This document shows positions 41,781 to 55,679 of a stretch of 64,000 bases of DNA, piece by piece. The DNA comes from Planococcus citri. Lineage: Eukaryota > Arthropoda > Insecta > Hemiptera > Pseudococcidae. Under the pieces are notes generated by a model that saw only the letters and a list, made by a program, of their open reading frames with translations, did not search any database and had not been told where the DNA came from. How positions within the stretch are numbered: position 1 is the stretch's first letter; each line of letters begins with the position of its first letter. A program made the translations under genes and the position numbers. The stretch lies in the NCBI RefSeq assembly GCF_950023065.1, contig NC_088677.1, positions 12,046,001-12,110,000 of the forward strand, given 5' to 3'.

Positions 41781-44700
41781 ATAATTATGTACCTATTTGA
41801 ATATACGAGTAAATTGGATCCAATATTTTATTAAAGACATTGCGAAAATAGAATTTGATCAAGCTTTTGTAATCAATTTTGATTTAATCTTTTTTTAATG
41901 AATACCGTATGTGGATTTTCAAGGCTAAATTTGAAAATGCGGATGGAATTGAAAAGTCAAATTGATGAAAATTTGGCTGCATAATCTCATCTGTACAGAT
42001 TTTTTTTCATTTCTATTCTCCTCAATTGTTCGCAGATGTGAGACTTGAGATCCAAGGGAAAAAATGCTCTAAAACACAGCATTTAATTCCCTTTTTTTTT
42101 TTTTGAAAACTTGGACAGCTCATAAGAAAACATTATCACATCGACATCGTGATCAAATATTGATAAAACTGGGTCAAATGTAGAGAATTTTCGGAATTTC
42201 GGTTGAAATAAAAACTTATCCTTACTTACTTAATTTTTATAAAAATTAGGTAGGTAATTACAATTTTTCGAATACATGACGAGCGTGGTTCAATTTTTCC
42301 TTTGAGAATACCTATTAGAAAAATTTAGAAGGGAATCAGAGAAATTCTCAGATGTTGAAATTTTGTAGCAAATTTCTACCATTTTGGTTTTTTGTATCCG
42401 TCTCTAAGTATATTAAGATAGGCAATTCTTTATTTCCTAAGTGAGTGATGAGTTGAATTCACTTGAATTGCTCTAGGACGTTGAAGAGCTTTCTGATAAT
42501 ACTTAGATATTTTAACATTAAGAATAGGTGTGTAGAAGAAAATCTGTAACAACACAGATCGTTTATGCAACTTTGATAACTCTTGAAACCAATTTCTCTC
42601 CAGAAATTTTTAGCAAAATGTTGACAATGGATTTCATTTGTATTTACGATCATCTCTAGCAAACTGCATGTAACTTTCCGCTGATTTTTCAGTAAATAAC
42701 TTGATTTACTTACTTGAGTTTTGCGTCCAATAAAAAAAACCTTCTCCATATCTTTGAATGTGCTTGGAAGAAAGAACTTGAAACAGTACGGGGCTCTTTT
42801 ATAGACAGTAGTGAAATTGGACCATTTTTTTCAAAACACACTGAATAGGAGCTAGAGCGAAGAACCCATGTTTTTTTCCTTCGAAGATGTCGACTCTTTG
42901 AGGCCCCACATCTTCCCATCAGGGGCGCCTCTGGAGGTGAATATTTTTCTGCGATTGGCAACTCGGAATGAAAATTCCACCTTTTGTTAAAATCCTATGA
43001 TTTTTTGTTTCATTGAATATGCGGATTACGAATTTAAATTGCTTTCGTCAAAAGTTGAAGCTTTGAAAAAAACACAAACAAAAGCAACTAGTGAGCAAAA
43101 AGCAACAACCCTCTTGCAATCGGATTACCTTGTGCAGTTTTATGTACTTTTTTCTGCGTTCTTTTGGTGTGAATTTTGATATTGATTGTTGAAGCTTGAA
43201 GAAAAAATGCAACTAGTCAGCGGAAAGCTAAGACCTTCTCGCAATCGCTCGCTGAAAGCAAAATCAGTAGATGCCAAAACGTGTTTCTTCATATTATCAT
43301 CCTGTTTTGGTGGAAAACTGCTCTTAATTGGATCCAACTTGTTGAAGACATTGCGAAAAAGAAATTTCATCAATAATTTGTGATCAATTTTGATCAAATC
43401 CTTTTTTCGTATGTATGTGGATTTTCAATGCCAGGTAAATTCAAAGATGCAGATGGAATTGAAAAGTCAGATTGATGAAAATTCGGCTGTATAATCTCAT
43501 CTGTAGAGACTTTTTTTCATTTCTTTTCTCCTCAATTGTTCGTAGGTATGTGAGACATGAGAAGGAAAAAAATACCCCAAAACACAGCATTCAATTCATT
43601 TTTTTAGCAACTGAACTTCGGCAGCTGACAAGAAAAAATTTTCAAATCGTGGCCAAATAGTAATATCACTGGGTCAAATGTAGAGAATATATGGGATTTC
43701 GGTTGAGATGAAAACTTATACTTACTTACTAGAATTAGGTATCACAAAATATCACTGTCCTAATTCTACATATGTAAATTAAAAAATTTCTAAAGAAAGA
43801 TTTCACAAAATTAAAAACTCTCACCACCTCTGAAATTTTTTTCTGATTTTGCCATGATACGAACATTTTCCTTCGTAAATCATTAAATGCGTAAGATGTA
43901 TATTCTTCATAATTATCCTGTTTTGGTGGAAAACCGCTTTAAATTGGGTCCAATTTATTGAAAACACTGCGAAGATATAATTTGATCAACAATTTGTGAT
44001 CTATTTTGATCAAATCTTTTTTTCATGTGTATGTGGATTGTGGATTTTCAATACTCTAGGCCTAGGTAAATTCAAGGATGCAGATGGAATTATTGAATCG
44101 TCAAATTGATGAAAATTCGGCTGTATAATCTAATCTGTAGAGAATTTTTTTCGCCTCTTTCCTCCTCAATTGTTTTTATGTGAGACTTGAGAAGGAAAAA
44201 AATACCCCAAAATACAGCATTTAATTTATTTTTTTTGGCAACTGAATTTCGACAGCTAACAAGAAAAAATTTTCGAATCGTGACCAAATAGGAATAAAAC
44301 AGGGTGAAGTGTACATAGAGAATTTATGGGATTTTGGTTTAAATAAAAACTTATACTTACTTACTTACTTACTTACCTAGTTTTAATTATTATAACAATT
44401 GAGCATAATATTTATAGTTATCACAGTATATGTATACATATGAAGTACGATTTCGCATACTGTAATGGCCAACTCGAAATGCTGTGAATCATGAATTTAG
44501 GAAGGGGAAAAATAACTTACCTTATTTTTGATCTTCTACCAATCTGAATTCGCTATGCGGATAGGTACATACTACCATTGTGAGATTGGACCAACACATT
44601 GGATAGGAGCTACGTGAAGAAACCATGTTTTTTCTCTCAAAAATGACCACTCTTCGAGGTTCCATATCTTCTCATAAGGGACACCTCTGGAGGTGAAAAT

Positions 44701-46330
44701 TTTTCCACGACTGGCAACTCGAATCAAAAGTTCCACCTTTTGTCAAAATCCTTCGATTTTTTGTTTCATTGAATTCGTGGATTACAAATTCAAATATTGC
44801 ATTCGTCGAAAGTTGAAGCTTAAAGAAAAACAAAAATAGAAGCAACTAGAGTGAGCAAAAAGCAAAAAACCTCTTGTAAAATCAGTTCATTTGTGCAGTT
44901 ATATGTACTTTTTCCTGTAAAACTGCTCTCTACTTTCTTATTTTTTTTGCAAGGGAGAGGGGAGGTTGCTGTTCGAGCGAAAAATCCAGTTGTGATACCC
45001 TTTCATAGTTTTACATCATGTATACGTTTTCATTCTTTTTTTAAAATACCGGACCAATCAGTTATAGAGTGTTCTAATGGAAATTAATTGAAGATTAAAA
45101 TTTTATAATGCTTATCAATTGATACTAGTAATGGTCTGTATTGGTTGCATGATCATTGATCAACAACAAGAAATTTGAATAACTTATTTAAAAATGTTAA
45201 CCACTTAATATCCAATACTTAATCGGTGCTTATATCTAGAGAAATACAGCATTTTATGTCATTTTCTTCAAGACCAAAACCTTCTGATATTTAATCGAAT
45301 TCGAAATTATCTAGACACGTCGATATTATGTAATTATGAATTTATCAACACTCACAAAATCATTACGATTTTGCAACTCTGTCTTTTATTCTGTGAGATT
45401 CAATCAGGAAATGAAAAATATTGAGTAGTGTATCGGAAAACAAAATAAAAACCTTCTTGCAATCAGAGATCAACTGATAGTTCATTTCAATAACTTCTCT
45501 TTGAAGCTCGTTTGGAGATACATTGGATTCACTCACCATTCTGAAGCGGGGAGAAAATACCTACTGTTATTTCTACACGAAACAGCTACGTATTATAAAT
45601 GTACTACAATAATAATATACATTTATACTTCAAACGATGTTTCAAAGAGTGCAAAAAAATTATTGATTTATTTGCGAAAGAAGAAAATGAAGAGGTTTTT
45701 AATCGAGGTACTTACATATGAAATAAAGAGGACACTTCTGTCGGTCAATTTTTAATCAGAGAAGTTTGTTTTCTTGGCTTAAAAAATTTTTTAATTAAAA
45801 ATTGATTTTTTTTTCAGAATAGAACCTAAATTTTAATCGTGTAATTTTCAGAATTACATACAAAAATTACGTTTTTATGCAACAAGTTCATTTTTTAGGT
45901 TTAAAAATTCAGAATTTGAGAAATTGTTTTTTTTTTCAGTTTTTTGTTGTTGTTGTTGAGAAAAAAATTGAGAAATTTTGATTAAAGTTGTGCTAACAAA
46001 CGTTTTTGAAGAATTGTATTTTGATAAATGAAAAAAAAAAAATTACTGAATATTATGCACAGAAAGTATTTTTGGCTTATATGTATGTAGAAGAGACATG
46101 AGTCATGAGTCTAGCCACTTGAATTTTTCCAACAAAAGTTGAATTATTTACGCAGGTACACAATTTTATTTTCTTCCAAAAATATATCTTGAGATTTCTT
46201 GAATTTTTTTCATTTCTTTTCTCTTTAATACACGACATTTAATCCTTTTTTTTTTTTTTGGTAACTTGGACAGTGCACAAGAAAAAATTTTCACATCGAC
46301 ATCGTGACCAAATAAGTATTGATGAAACTA
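41781..46330. repeat. Family B repeat array, second part
   Basis: Several diverged family B units. Landmarks: AGGAGCTAGAGCGAAGAA-type phrase near 42845 and 44605; GGTGGAAAACTGCTC-type phrase at 43308 and 43927; GGCTGTATAATCTCATCTG at about 43486 and 44117. An ACTT microsatellite lies at 44355-44377. There is no gene. Confidence 0.65.
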
Positions 46331-47054
46331 CGAGGGACAATCAAAAAGTAAGTTACACATGGCTGTAGATTTTGAACGGATGGACATTTTTTGACCAAAC
46401 TTGGAGGAAATGTACTTCAAACATCCGACCAGACCTGACAAAATTTATTTTGCATTTGGGTGCGTTGTTCGTATTTTACAGCGTTATTATCGAAGTGCTG
46501 ATAACAAACAATCGTCCAAAAGTGGTTTTTGGTCGAAAAAAAATTTGGTAGTTGCAATAATTATGAATAAAATTCATCAAGAATTACTCAAAACATATCA
46601 TAGTAATGTTATTTCTAGTTAGGAAGTGATTTGGCGCTGTAAATTGTTCTTGTTATTGTTGCAAAATTTTAAATTTCTGGTGCTGAGTGCCTCATCCATG
46701 GAAGGCTGACGTTCAGCAGATTATCACTGAACAATCAACTTTATTTAGGTGCTGCTTAAATCAAAATAATGTTTGTATGTCATGTCTGGAATGGTCCTCA
46801 ATAAATTTTTCGATAAATTTCTCTTTTTCCAGCTTAAAAAATCAATTTTTTCTCGAATATCATTTTTGGACGATTGTTTATTATCAGCACTTCACTAATA
46901 ACGCTGTAAAATACGAACAACGCACCCAAATGCAAAATAAATTTTGTCGGGTCTGGTCGGATGTTTGAAGTACATTTCCTCCAAGTTTAGTCAAAAAATG
47001 TCCATCCGTTCAAATTCTACAGCCATGTGTAACTTACTTTTTGATTGCCCCTCG
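46331..47054. mobile_element. Non-autonomous Tc1/mariner-type element (724 bp)
   Basis: Terminal inverted repeats of about 190 bp begin CGAGGGACAATCAAAAAGTA on the left and end with a near-exact complement on the right. TA flanks both ends (46329-46330 and 47055-47056), the standard Tc1/mariner target duplication. The interior is too short for a transposase and shows none. Confidence 0.85.
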
Positions 47055-47056
47055 TA

Positions 47057-50000
47057 CATTCCACTTTACCGAAACCATTTCAATCATGTTGGCCTAATTG
47101 TTTCGAAGAGATTGTGAAAAAATCGCCATTCCCAATTGAGTGATGATTTGAGTTCAATTATTTTCTCGAACATCATTCAGCCAATTTTTCAGTACGAATT
47201 CTTGTGTGTGAATTTTTCTAATTTGTACGCTGAATTAGCTGCAGGCGCCGATGGGCTAGAACTCTTTCTCTGTTGTACGATTAGGTACACAACACATGCT
47301 ACAAAATGGCCAACCCGAAATGCTGTGAATTATGAATTTAGAAAGGGGTAAAAATAACTTACCTTATTACAGATCAATTTTATCTTCCACTAAAAATTTC
47401 TGAACACGAGTGATTACTTATTTCAAGGTTCAAAACTCTCGTCAAATCTGACCTTTTTTTTCTACATGATTTTGCCATGATACGAACCTTTTTCTTCATG
47501 TGATGTAGAAATTGTGAAAAATAAATTGATTTACTTAGGTACTCGTACATTAGTTGAGGGTTCTGTAAAAAAAAAACTGTTTAGAAATTCTTTTTTGTTT
47601 GAAAACTCTGAAACTAAAATTGTGTTGGAATTTTTGTATTTTCCCAACTTTCTTGAATTTCTTACAATTTCCAAAGTTTTTTCCAACTTTCGCGGAACCG
47701 GAGGGGAACAAACTGCCGCCCCTTAGCCCCTCTTCGGTTCGCTCCTGAGGTCAAAATAGGAAGGAGGTCGCCCATCAAAGTCCACAAAAGCGTTAGGTAC
47801 TTCTATAAACCGCAATTTTTTACATGTGCTTCATTTTTTTGGTAAGTATAATTTTAATATTTTTAAGCGTTTAGTTCCCTCATGCAGTAAAATATCTCTT
47901 TTTGACCAAAAATAAAACTTTGTTGCGCATTGCCTTATAAATGGCAGATTGAAATAGGTAATACCTAAAATGTCGTGAATTTTTTCATTTGTCGTTCGAT
48001 GTATGCTTGTCATGCTGAAGCCCTTGTTTGTTGTTCTATGGCCAACTCGAAATGCTGTGAATCATGAATTTAGAAAGGGAAGAAATAACTTACCTTATTA
48101 CTTACAATTTAATTTGATATTCTGAAGTTCAAAAAAGCTGTTGATAGATACTATCAATGTGAGATTGGGCCATTATTTTTCAAAACTCAATGGATAGGAG
48201 CTAGAGCGAAGAAACCATGTTTTTTCCTCGAAGATGTCCTCTCTTTGAGGCCCCATATCTTCCCATCAGGGGCGCCTCTGGAGGTGAACATTTTTCTGCG
48301 ACTGGCAACTCGGAATGAAAATTCCACTTTTTATTAAAACAATGCGATTTTTTGTTTCATTGAATATGCGAAAGTTGAAGCTTTGAAAAAAACACTAACA
48401 AAATCAACTATATAGTGAGCAAAAAGCAAAAACCCTCTTGCAATCGGATTACCCTGTGCAGTTTTATGTACTTATGTAATGGTATTTTTGAGTTTTTTTA
48501 TTGTGAAAATGGGTTATTGTTGTTGTTGATTGTTGAAGCTTGAAAAAGCTAAATAAAACCTTCTTGCAATCGCTAACTGAAAGCAAAATCAGGAAATGCG
48601 TACAGTTTTGGTGGAAAGTTGATTTACTTACTCAAGTTTTGGGTTCCATAAAAAAAACTGCTGAGCAACTAGCATCTTTGCTTCATTGTCATTTGTCAGT
48701 TGTAATGCTGACTACCTATATGAATATTTTTCAATGTTCACATTGTTGTCAGCAGTGTGACGATCAGTGATTGGTTTACATGTGAGGACCGCATTTCTTA
48801 ATCCGTTTTCAGTCAGTATGGCGAATGCCACTCCGTCTCCATAAGTGTTATCACCTGAAATCTTATGCGAAGTTTTATCCGAGGTTGCATACCTGCTCCT
48901 TGTACACTTTCGTTTGTATAGTAAAACTCCACTTTGGACCTGGACCATTTCAATCATTTAAGCCTAATTGTTTCGAGGAGATTGTGAAAAATTCACAATT
49001 TCCATTCGAGTGATTACTTGAGTTTAATTTTTTTTCTCAACCAACATCAGCCAATTTTCCAGTATAAATTCTTGTGCGTGAATTTTTCTAATTTGTACGC
49101 AGAATTAGCTGGAGGCACCGATGGGCTAGAACTGTTTCTCTGTTGTACGGTTGCGCATGCTGTGAATAGGTTAACTCGAAATTCTGTGAATCATGAATTC
49201 AGGAAGGGGAAAAATAACTTACCTTATTTCAGCTCAATTTGATCTTCTACATGGATAGTGTGTGAAATTGGGCCATTTTTTTCAAAATACATTGGATAGG
49301 AGCTAGAGCAAAGAAATCATTTTTTTTGCTGAAAAATGTCCACGTTTTGAGGCCACATATCTTCCCAGCATGGGCACCTCTGGAGGTGAAAATTTTTCTG
49401 AGACTGGCAACTCTGAATAAAAATTCCACCTTTTATCGAAATCCTGCGATTTTTTGTTTCTTTGAATTTGCGAATTACAATTCAAATTGCATTTCATCGA
49501 AAGTTGAAGCTTTGAAAGAAAAAAAAAACAAATGCAATCATATACCTAATAGTGAGCAAAAAGAAAAAACCCTCTAACAATCAGTTTGCTTATGTGCAGT
49601 CGTATGTAGGTAAGTACTTTCCTTTTGGTGTCTATAGTATTGTTGTTGTTGATTGTTGAAGCTTGAAAAAAAAACAATGAAACTACTTAGTGGAAAGCTA
49701 AAACCGTCTTGCAATTCGCTCACTGAGAGCACATTCATATGCTGTTTTGGTGGAAAACTACTCTAAATTGTGTCCAATTTTATTGAAAACACTGTGAAGG
49801 TATAATTTGATCAACAATTAGTGATCTATTTTGATAAAATCTTTTTTTAGTGTGTATATGGATTTTCAATGCTAGGTAAATTCAAAGAATGCATATGGAA
49901 TTGAAAAGTCGAATTGATGAAAATTTGGCTGTATAATCTCATCTGTAGAAACATTTTTTCATCTCTTTTCTGCTCAATTGCTTTTATGTGAGACTTCAGA

Positions 50001-51964
50001 AGGAAAAAAATACCCCAAAACACAGCATTTAATTCCTTCTTCTTCTTCTTCTTCTTTTTCTGAAAACTTGGATAGTTCATTAGAAAAAGTTATCACATCG
50101 ACATCGTGATCAAATATAGATAAAACATGGGTCAAATGTAGAGAATTTTCGGAATTTCGGTTGAAATAAAAACTTATCCTTAAGTACTTACTTAGTTTTT
50201 ATAAAAATTATCACATTTTAATAGAGGCAATCCTTAGTTTTTTCTTAAGTGAGTGATGAGTTGAATTGGGTTTCTATTTTTTTCTAATTATATGTACAAA
50301 GCGAATTTTTCTGCCCCACTTCTCCTATGATAACTTTCCAAATCCGGCCCTTGAATTGCTCTAGGACGTTGAAGAGCTTTCTGAAAATACTTATTTTAAT
50401 TTTTTGAGTAGGTATGCTGAAAAAAATCTGTAACAGCACAGATCGTTTATGCAACTTTGATAACTCTTGAAACCAATTTCTCTCCAGAAATTTTGAGTAA
50501 AAGGTTGGCAGTGGATTTCGTTTGTATTTTTACGATCATCTCTAGCAAACTGCATGCAACTTTCCGCTAATTTTTCAGTAAATAAGTTGATTTACTTACT
50601 TAAGTTTTGGGTTTCATAAAAAAACTTTTTTTGTACCGCTTTGTTCTTTTATTAGAAATTTTGAATGTGCTTGCAAGAAAGAACATAATATGAAACAGTA
50701 CTGCTCTTTTTTATCCCGAAGTGAAAACGCGTTAAGTAGCAAGCATGTTTGCCTCAATGTCATTTTGTCAGTTGTAATGCTGACTACCTATGAATTAATG
50801 TTCTTTCCATGTTCACATTGTTGTCAGCAGTGTCATGATCATTGAATGGTTTACATGTAAGGACCGCATTTCTTAATCTGTTTTCAGTCAGTATGGCGAA
50901 TGCCACTCCATGTGTAACTACATATCACCTGAAATTGTGTGCGAAGTTTTATTCCAGGTTGCATAACTCCTTGTGCACTTTCCACTTTCGTTTGTATAGT
51001 AAAACTCCACTTTACCTGGACCATTTCAATCATTTTGGCACAATTGTTCTGAGGAGTTAGATTGAGAAAAAATCTCGATTTCTAATGGAGTGATGACTTT
51101 AATTCAATTTTTTTCTCGAACAACATCAGCCAATTATTCAGTGCAAGTTCTTGTACGAGAATTTTCCTAATTTGTGAGTTGAATTAGCTTGGGGCACCAA
51201 TGGGCTAGAATTCTTGCTGTGTAGTACGATTGCACATGATGTGAAATGGCCAACTAGAAATGCTGTGAATCATGAATCGAGAAAAGGGAAAAATAACTTA
51301 CCTTATTGCAGCTTAATTTGATCTACTGATGTAAAAAACGCTGTGGATCGATATGTACATCGGTTGTGAGATTGCCAGATTGGACCACTTTTTCAAAACA
51401 CATTCGATAGGAACTTGAGCGAAGAAACCATGTTTTTTCCCTCAAAAATGTCCACTCTTCGAGGTCCCATATCTTCCCATCAGGGGCAACTCTGGAGGTG
51501 GAAATTTTTCTGCGACTGGCAACTCGAAATAAAAGTTCCACTCTTTGTCAAAATTCTGCAATTTTTTGTTTTTTTGAATTTGCGAATTACTATTCAAAAT
51601 TGCATTCGTCGAAAGTTGAAGCTTTGAAAAACAAAAACAAAAGCAACTAGTGAGCAAAAAGCAAAAACCCTCAATTGCAATCGGTTTGCTTGCGCAGTTT
51701 TAAGGGTACTTTTCTGTTGTATTTTTCAATGTGAGTATGATTTATTGTTGTTGTTTGTTGAAGGTTGAAAAAAAAAAAAACAATACAACTAGTCTGCAAA
51801 ACGCTAAAACTTTCTTGCAATCGCTCACTGAAAGCAAAATCATCAAATGCTTATCAATCGTATCATGATGCATATTCTTCATATCCTCTTTTAGTAGAAA
51901 CCCGCTGTAAATTGGGTCCAATTTATATTGAAAACACTGTGAAGATATAATTTGATCAACAATT
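47057..51964. repeat. Family B repeat array, third part
   Basis: Further copies of the landmarks at about 47303, 48042, 49166 and 51241 (CTGTGAATCATGAATT-type), 48190, 49290 and 51400 (AGGAGCTAGAGC-type), and 49748 and 51893 (GGTGGAAAAC-type). A phrase on mouse-ear-like repeats near 48740-48950 is duplicated at 50780-51000. A CTT microsatellite lies at about 50036-50060. No gene is seen. Confidence 0.65.
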
Positions 51965-52219
51965 GAATGGTGCTTTTCAAGAAGGTCCTATCGACCGATA
52001 GGACCTTTTTGAGGAGTTCATGAAATTTGAATCTCTGACGTTTTCTACACAAGATGGTGCAAACCGCAGCGCTCCATGTGGTGTTGTTCACAAACAGCAG
52101 CTATACGAAGTTGGCTAGGAAACGCAACTGGAAAATGCGCGCATTACCTTCTTCTCCGAAAGGGTTGATCACAACTATACCAGAAGGCACTCTTGAGTAG
52201 TAATTTTCAACGCAGAATT

Positions 52220-52560
52220 CAAATTTTGAGTCAATTTTGCCCCTCGACCCCAAGGGGGGGGGGTGGTACCAAATGAAAATTTGGGGAAAATGTGAAAAAA
52301 TCGAGTATAGTGTCGAAATCTTGATACTTTGGGTTAAAAACAACGATTTTTGAGTCAATTTACCTCGTAGCCCCCCAGGGGGGGTGGTATCAAATAAAAA
52401 TGCGAAAAAATCGAGTATATAGTGTCGAAATCTTGGTACATTTGGGCTGAAAACCCGATTTTCGAGCCAATTTTGCCCTTCGCACGCCAGGGAGGAAGGG
52501 GGTGGTACCAAATCGAAATTTGGGGAAAACAGTGAAAAAATCGAGTGCGCACTCACACAT
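52220..52560. repeat. About 120-bp subterminal tandem repeats
   Basis: Three units share GGGTGGTACCAAAT and AAAAAATCGAGTATA. Inverted units recur at 52750-52890 and 55195-55340, so the same word is present in both orientations within the element. Confidence 0.75.
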
Positions 52561-53450
52561 GCATGGCTAAAGTATGAGATGATACAGATTTTCGCAGGTT
52601 TCCGCAGGTAAATCGATCGCAGTTGTTTTACATACACTAAAATGCATAATTTTTCATATTCGTCGTTTTGGGGACTGCTGGCGGAAGAAACTTCTGCCCT
52701 ACAGTATTAAAGATATTACATTAAAGTACTCAATTTTTTCACTTTTATCCTAAATTTTGATTAGGTACCACACCCCTCCCCCCGAAAGCCGAGGGACAAA
52801 ATTGACTCGAAAATCGGGTTTTCAGCCCAAATGTACCAAGATTTCGACACTATACTCGATTTTTTCACATTTTCCCCAAATTTTCATATGGCAAATTACA
52901 TGAATTAGAACAGAACAATTGCACAATTTTTCCAATTTGACCCATATTAAAGAAGATGGATAGGAAAAAGTTGCAGGGGGCTTGGGACCCACAAAGGGGG
53001 AGAATTCATTACTCTACGTTAAAATGGGTGTCTGCTGTTTGAAACTGGTATTAACATTCCATTCGACATTTTTACATTTTTTCGTACATTTCAATTCACT
53101 TCACGTACGTTATATGGGCAAATAACTAAATGGTGAGGGGCAGGTGGGAGGGGTGACACTGGTAGTCCGCTCTGTACCTAAAAAAAAACAAAGTGAATCA
53201 CCATCATGCCATTTTTGAATGATTAAAAATATTACGATCAATATTAACTATCAACGTTATGAAGCTATCCCAAACCCCCCTATGTTCGATGCGCCGTAAG
53301 TCCACCCCCCTTGGGACTGGAAAATTGATCAATGGCTCATGTGATGGAAAATTTGACGTACAAGTAGAAGAACATTTTGTAAAACCATTTTTGCGCTAGA
53401 GTCAATATGTACTATTCGAGATTTTGGCCAATCACCCGATGGGGGGGGGG

Positions 53451-54447
53451 CAGGGATGCTACGCGGTTACTTTTTAAGTAACCAAGTTACTAAAAGTTAC
53501 TAATAGTAACTTTTGGTTACTTTTTAAAAATTTTGGTTACTAAAAGTTACTTTTTCCGTGTTTTTTCACAAATATCCTTTTTTTTCTTCAAAATTTTACC
53601 CAGAACTCTTTTTCTTTTCATAAAAAATGATGTTATTTTACCTCTCAGGAATTGTGAATTTTCGAAAGCTTTTGCCCTCGCTTCGCTCGGGCTTTTCTTC
53701 ATGTTTCTATAAATATACACATAATAATTTCCTGAAAAATTAAAAATTTTGAAGCCAAGAAAATCAACTTTTTACTTATATCACCAGGAATGACGTTGTT
53801 TTACGTCTCATATCATCAATTTTCGCAGCTTTCGCCCTCGCTTCGCTCGTGCTTTTTCTCATATTTTATACAAATAACAAATAGGTACCTAGGTATATGT
53901 AATTTTCTGAAAACTTTTAAAATTTGAAGCTTTTGAAGCCACGAAAATCAACTTCTTGCTTAAAAAATGAGGTTGTTTTATGTTTCGAATCATAAATTTT
54001 TCGCAGCTTTCGCCCTCGCTTCGCTCGGGCAGATATGAATTCTACTACTACAATTTTCAAACATTTCCTAAAATGGAAAAATCAACTCGACAAATTCCAA
54101 AAACATATCTAATCTCATCAATATCTGACCAATTATCTGAAAAAATCTTGTTGTTGGGTGGGGGGGTGTGGTGGTAGAGTAAAAGTTGGGAAAATCTAGC
54201 GTGAAAAGTTGGGAGAATTTCAGTCTCCCCCCCCCTCTCCAACACATCGCTTCATCACACCTCTGAAAATAAAATGTAGTAGTTTTGTATGGATCAGAGT
54301 TTTTCGGTCACCTCACCTATATTTTTTGCATTGAAAATTTTTTTGGTCACTTTTTTGGTTACTTTTTGGTTACTTTTTGGTTACTTTTTCCAGCTTTTTT
54401 GGTTACTAAAGTTACTTTTTTTGAGAAAAATTTGAGTAGCATCCCTG
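53451..54447. mobile_element. hAT-type non-autonomous element (997 bp)
   Basis: Ends CAGGGATGCTAC and GTAGCATCCCTG, typical of hAT. Both ends abut G runs of at least eight bases, consistent with an 8-bp duplication but not provable in low-complexity DNA. Both ends are loaded with GGTTACTTTTT repeats. The interior has three copies of the GCCCTCGCTTCGCTC word (near 53672, 53831 and 54010). Confidence 0.75.
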
Positions 54448-54639
54448 GGGGGGGGGAGCTCACTCGGTACAGTGGGGAACTCCTCGGATTCGTTTTCAGG
54501 ACATCAAAATGGACCAATATACCGAAAATCAGCTTGCCACTTTGATTTTCCCTATTCGATGCTCATTTTACTGGACTATAGGGTGTAAAATTATTCATTT
54601 AATTAATATTGAGGGAGGGGGAGGGGGAATAATTGTATA

Positions 54640-55190
54640 AGTGTGTGCACTAACCAGCACTAACGAAACTGAATCGAACTATTTGGGTTTTAACCCTTTC
54701 AACAACGTTCTTCCCCTTTTTTTGTAAATCATTTCTCCGTACCCCCCCACAAATTTTTTTAAAAAAAGGGGGTGAAGGGGTGAAGAAAGTGTGCACTAAC
54801 GTTGGGGATGCGTGCACTATCCAGCACTAACCTAGCACTATCCTTCTACGTGGTTTTTAACCTCCTTCCGTGAATGGGGGGGGGGGTACAGCATTTCTCT
54901 GTACCCCCCCACCAATTTTTTAAAAAATTGGATTGGAGGGGGCGTGCACTAACGTCGGGAATGCGTGCACTATCCAGCACTAACCTAGCACTATCCTTCT
55001 AGGTGGTTTTTGACCCCCTTCCGCGAATGGGGGGGTACCACGTTTCCCTGTACCCCCCACATATTTTTTAAAAAATGAGGGTGAAGGGGGCGTGCACTAA
55101 CGTCGGCGATACGTGCACTAACCAGCACTAACCTAGCACTATCCTTCTAGGTGGTTTTTACCGCCCCTCCCAAAATGGGGGGGTACGGGG
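54640..55190. repeat. About 150-bp tandem repeat, four units
   Basis: Units marked by GTGCACTAACCAGCACTAAC or its one-base variant at 54646, 54811, 54965 and 55111 (spacing 165, 154 and 146), each with a GGGGGGTAC-like run. It lies within the composite element. Confidence 0.8.
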
Positions 55191-55679
55191 AAATGTACCC
55201 TCAAAAATCGTGGTTTTTAACTCAAAGTATCAAGATTTTGACACTATACTCGATTTTTTCACATTTTCCCCAAATTTTCATTTGGTACCACCCCCCCCTG
55301 GGGGCCGAGGGGCAAAATTGACTCAAAATTTGAACTCTGCGTTGAAAATTACTTCTCAAGAGTGACTATTTCATGTTTTTGGTGGGTTTGAGAAGGAATA
55401 AAATCGATTTTTAGGTGAATAACCGCAAGAAGGTCCTGTCGTTTCAAGAAGGTCCTATCGAGGTCTCTTTTGTAAAGCGCTCCCATGGAAATGTTGGTGG
55501 TGGAAAAAAAATTACTACGCAGGAAATAAATAGTGGAAAGATGCTTCTATTCAACAAAAAAAACCGGAGCTCGCTATATCATCTTAAACCAAAATGGCAA
55601 AACACTGAAATATAAAAATGCGTTTTTCTCAAAACCAGTTTTTTGTCGATAGGACCTTCTTGAAAAGCACCATTCAATT

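Larger units (their letters stand above)
51965..55675. mobile_element. Composite inverted-repeat element (3.7 kb)
   Basis: Tips GAATGGTGCTTTTCAAG on both sides, followed by AAGGTCCTATCG; the left tip has this word as a perfect 12-bp inverted repeat (51982-52007). AATT flanks both ends (51961-51964 and 55676-55679). Family B copies at 49811 and 58626 read through uninterrupted, so AATT is a 4-bp target duplication. Subterminal blocks at 52180-52350 and 55195-55370 are inverted copies. The longest ORF here (minus strand, 52101-52637) is only the translation of subterminal tandem repeats. A hAT element is nested at 53451-54447. Confidence 0.85.

Noticed and set aside
46401..46968. Remnant mariner transposase
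   Set aside because: Short ORFs here contain no recognisable transposase motif and overlap the inverted repeats.
52101..52637. 178-codon minus-strand ORF
   Set aside because: It is the translation of three subterminal tandem repeats and shows repeated phrases, not a protein domain.
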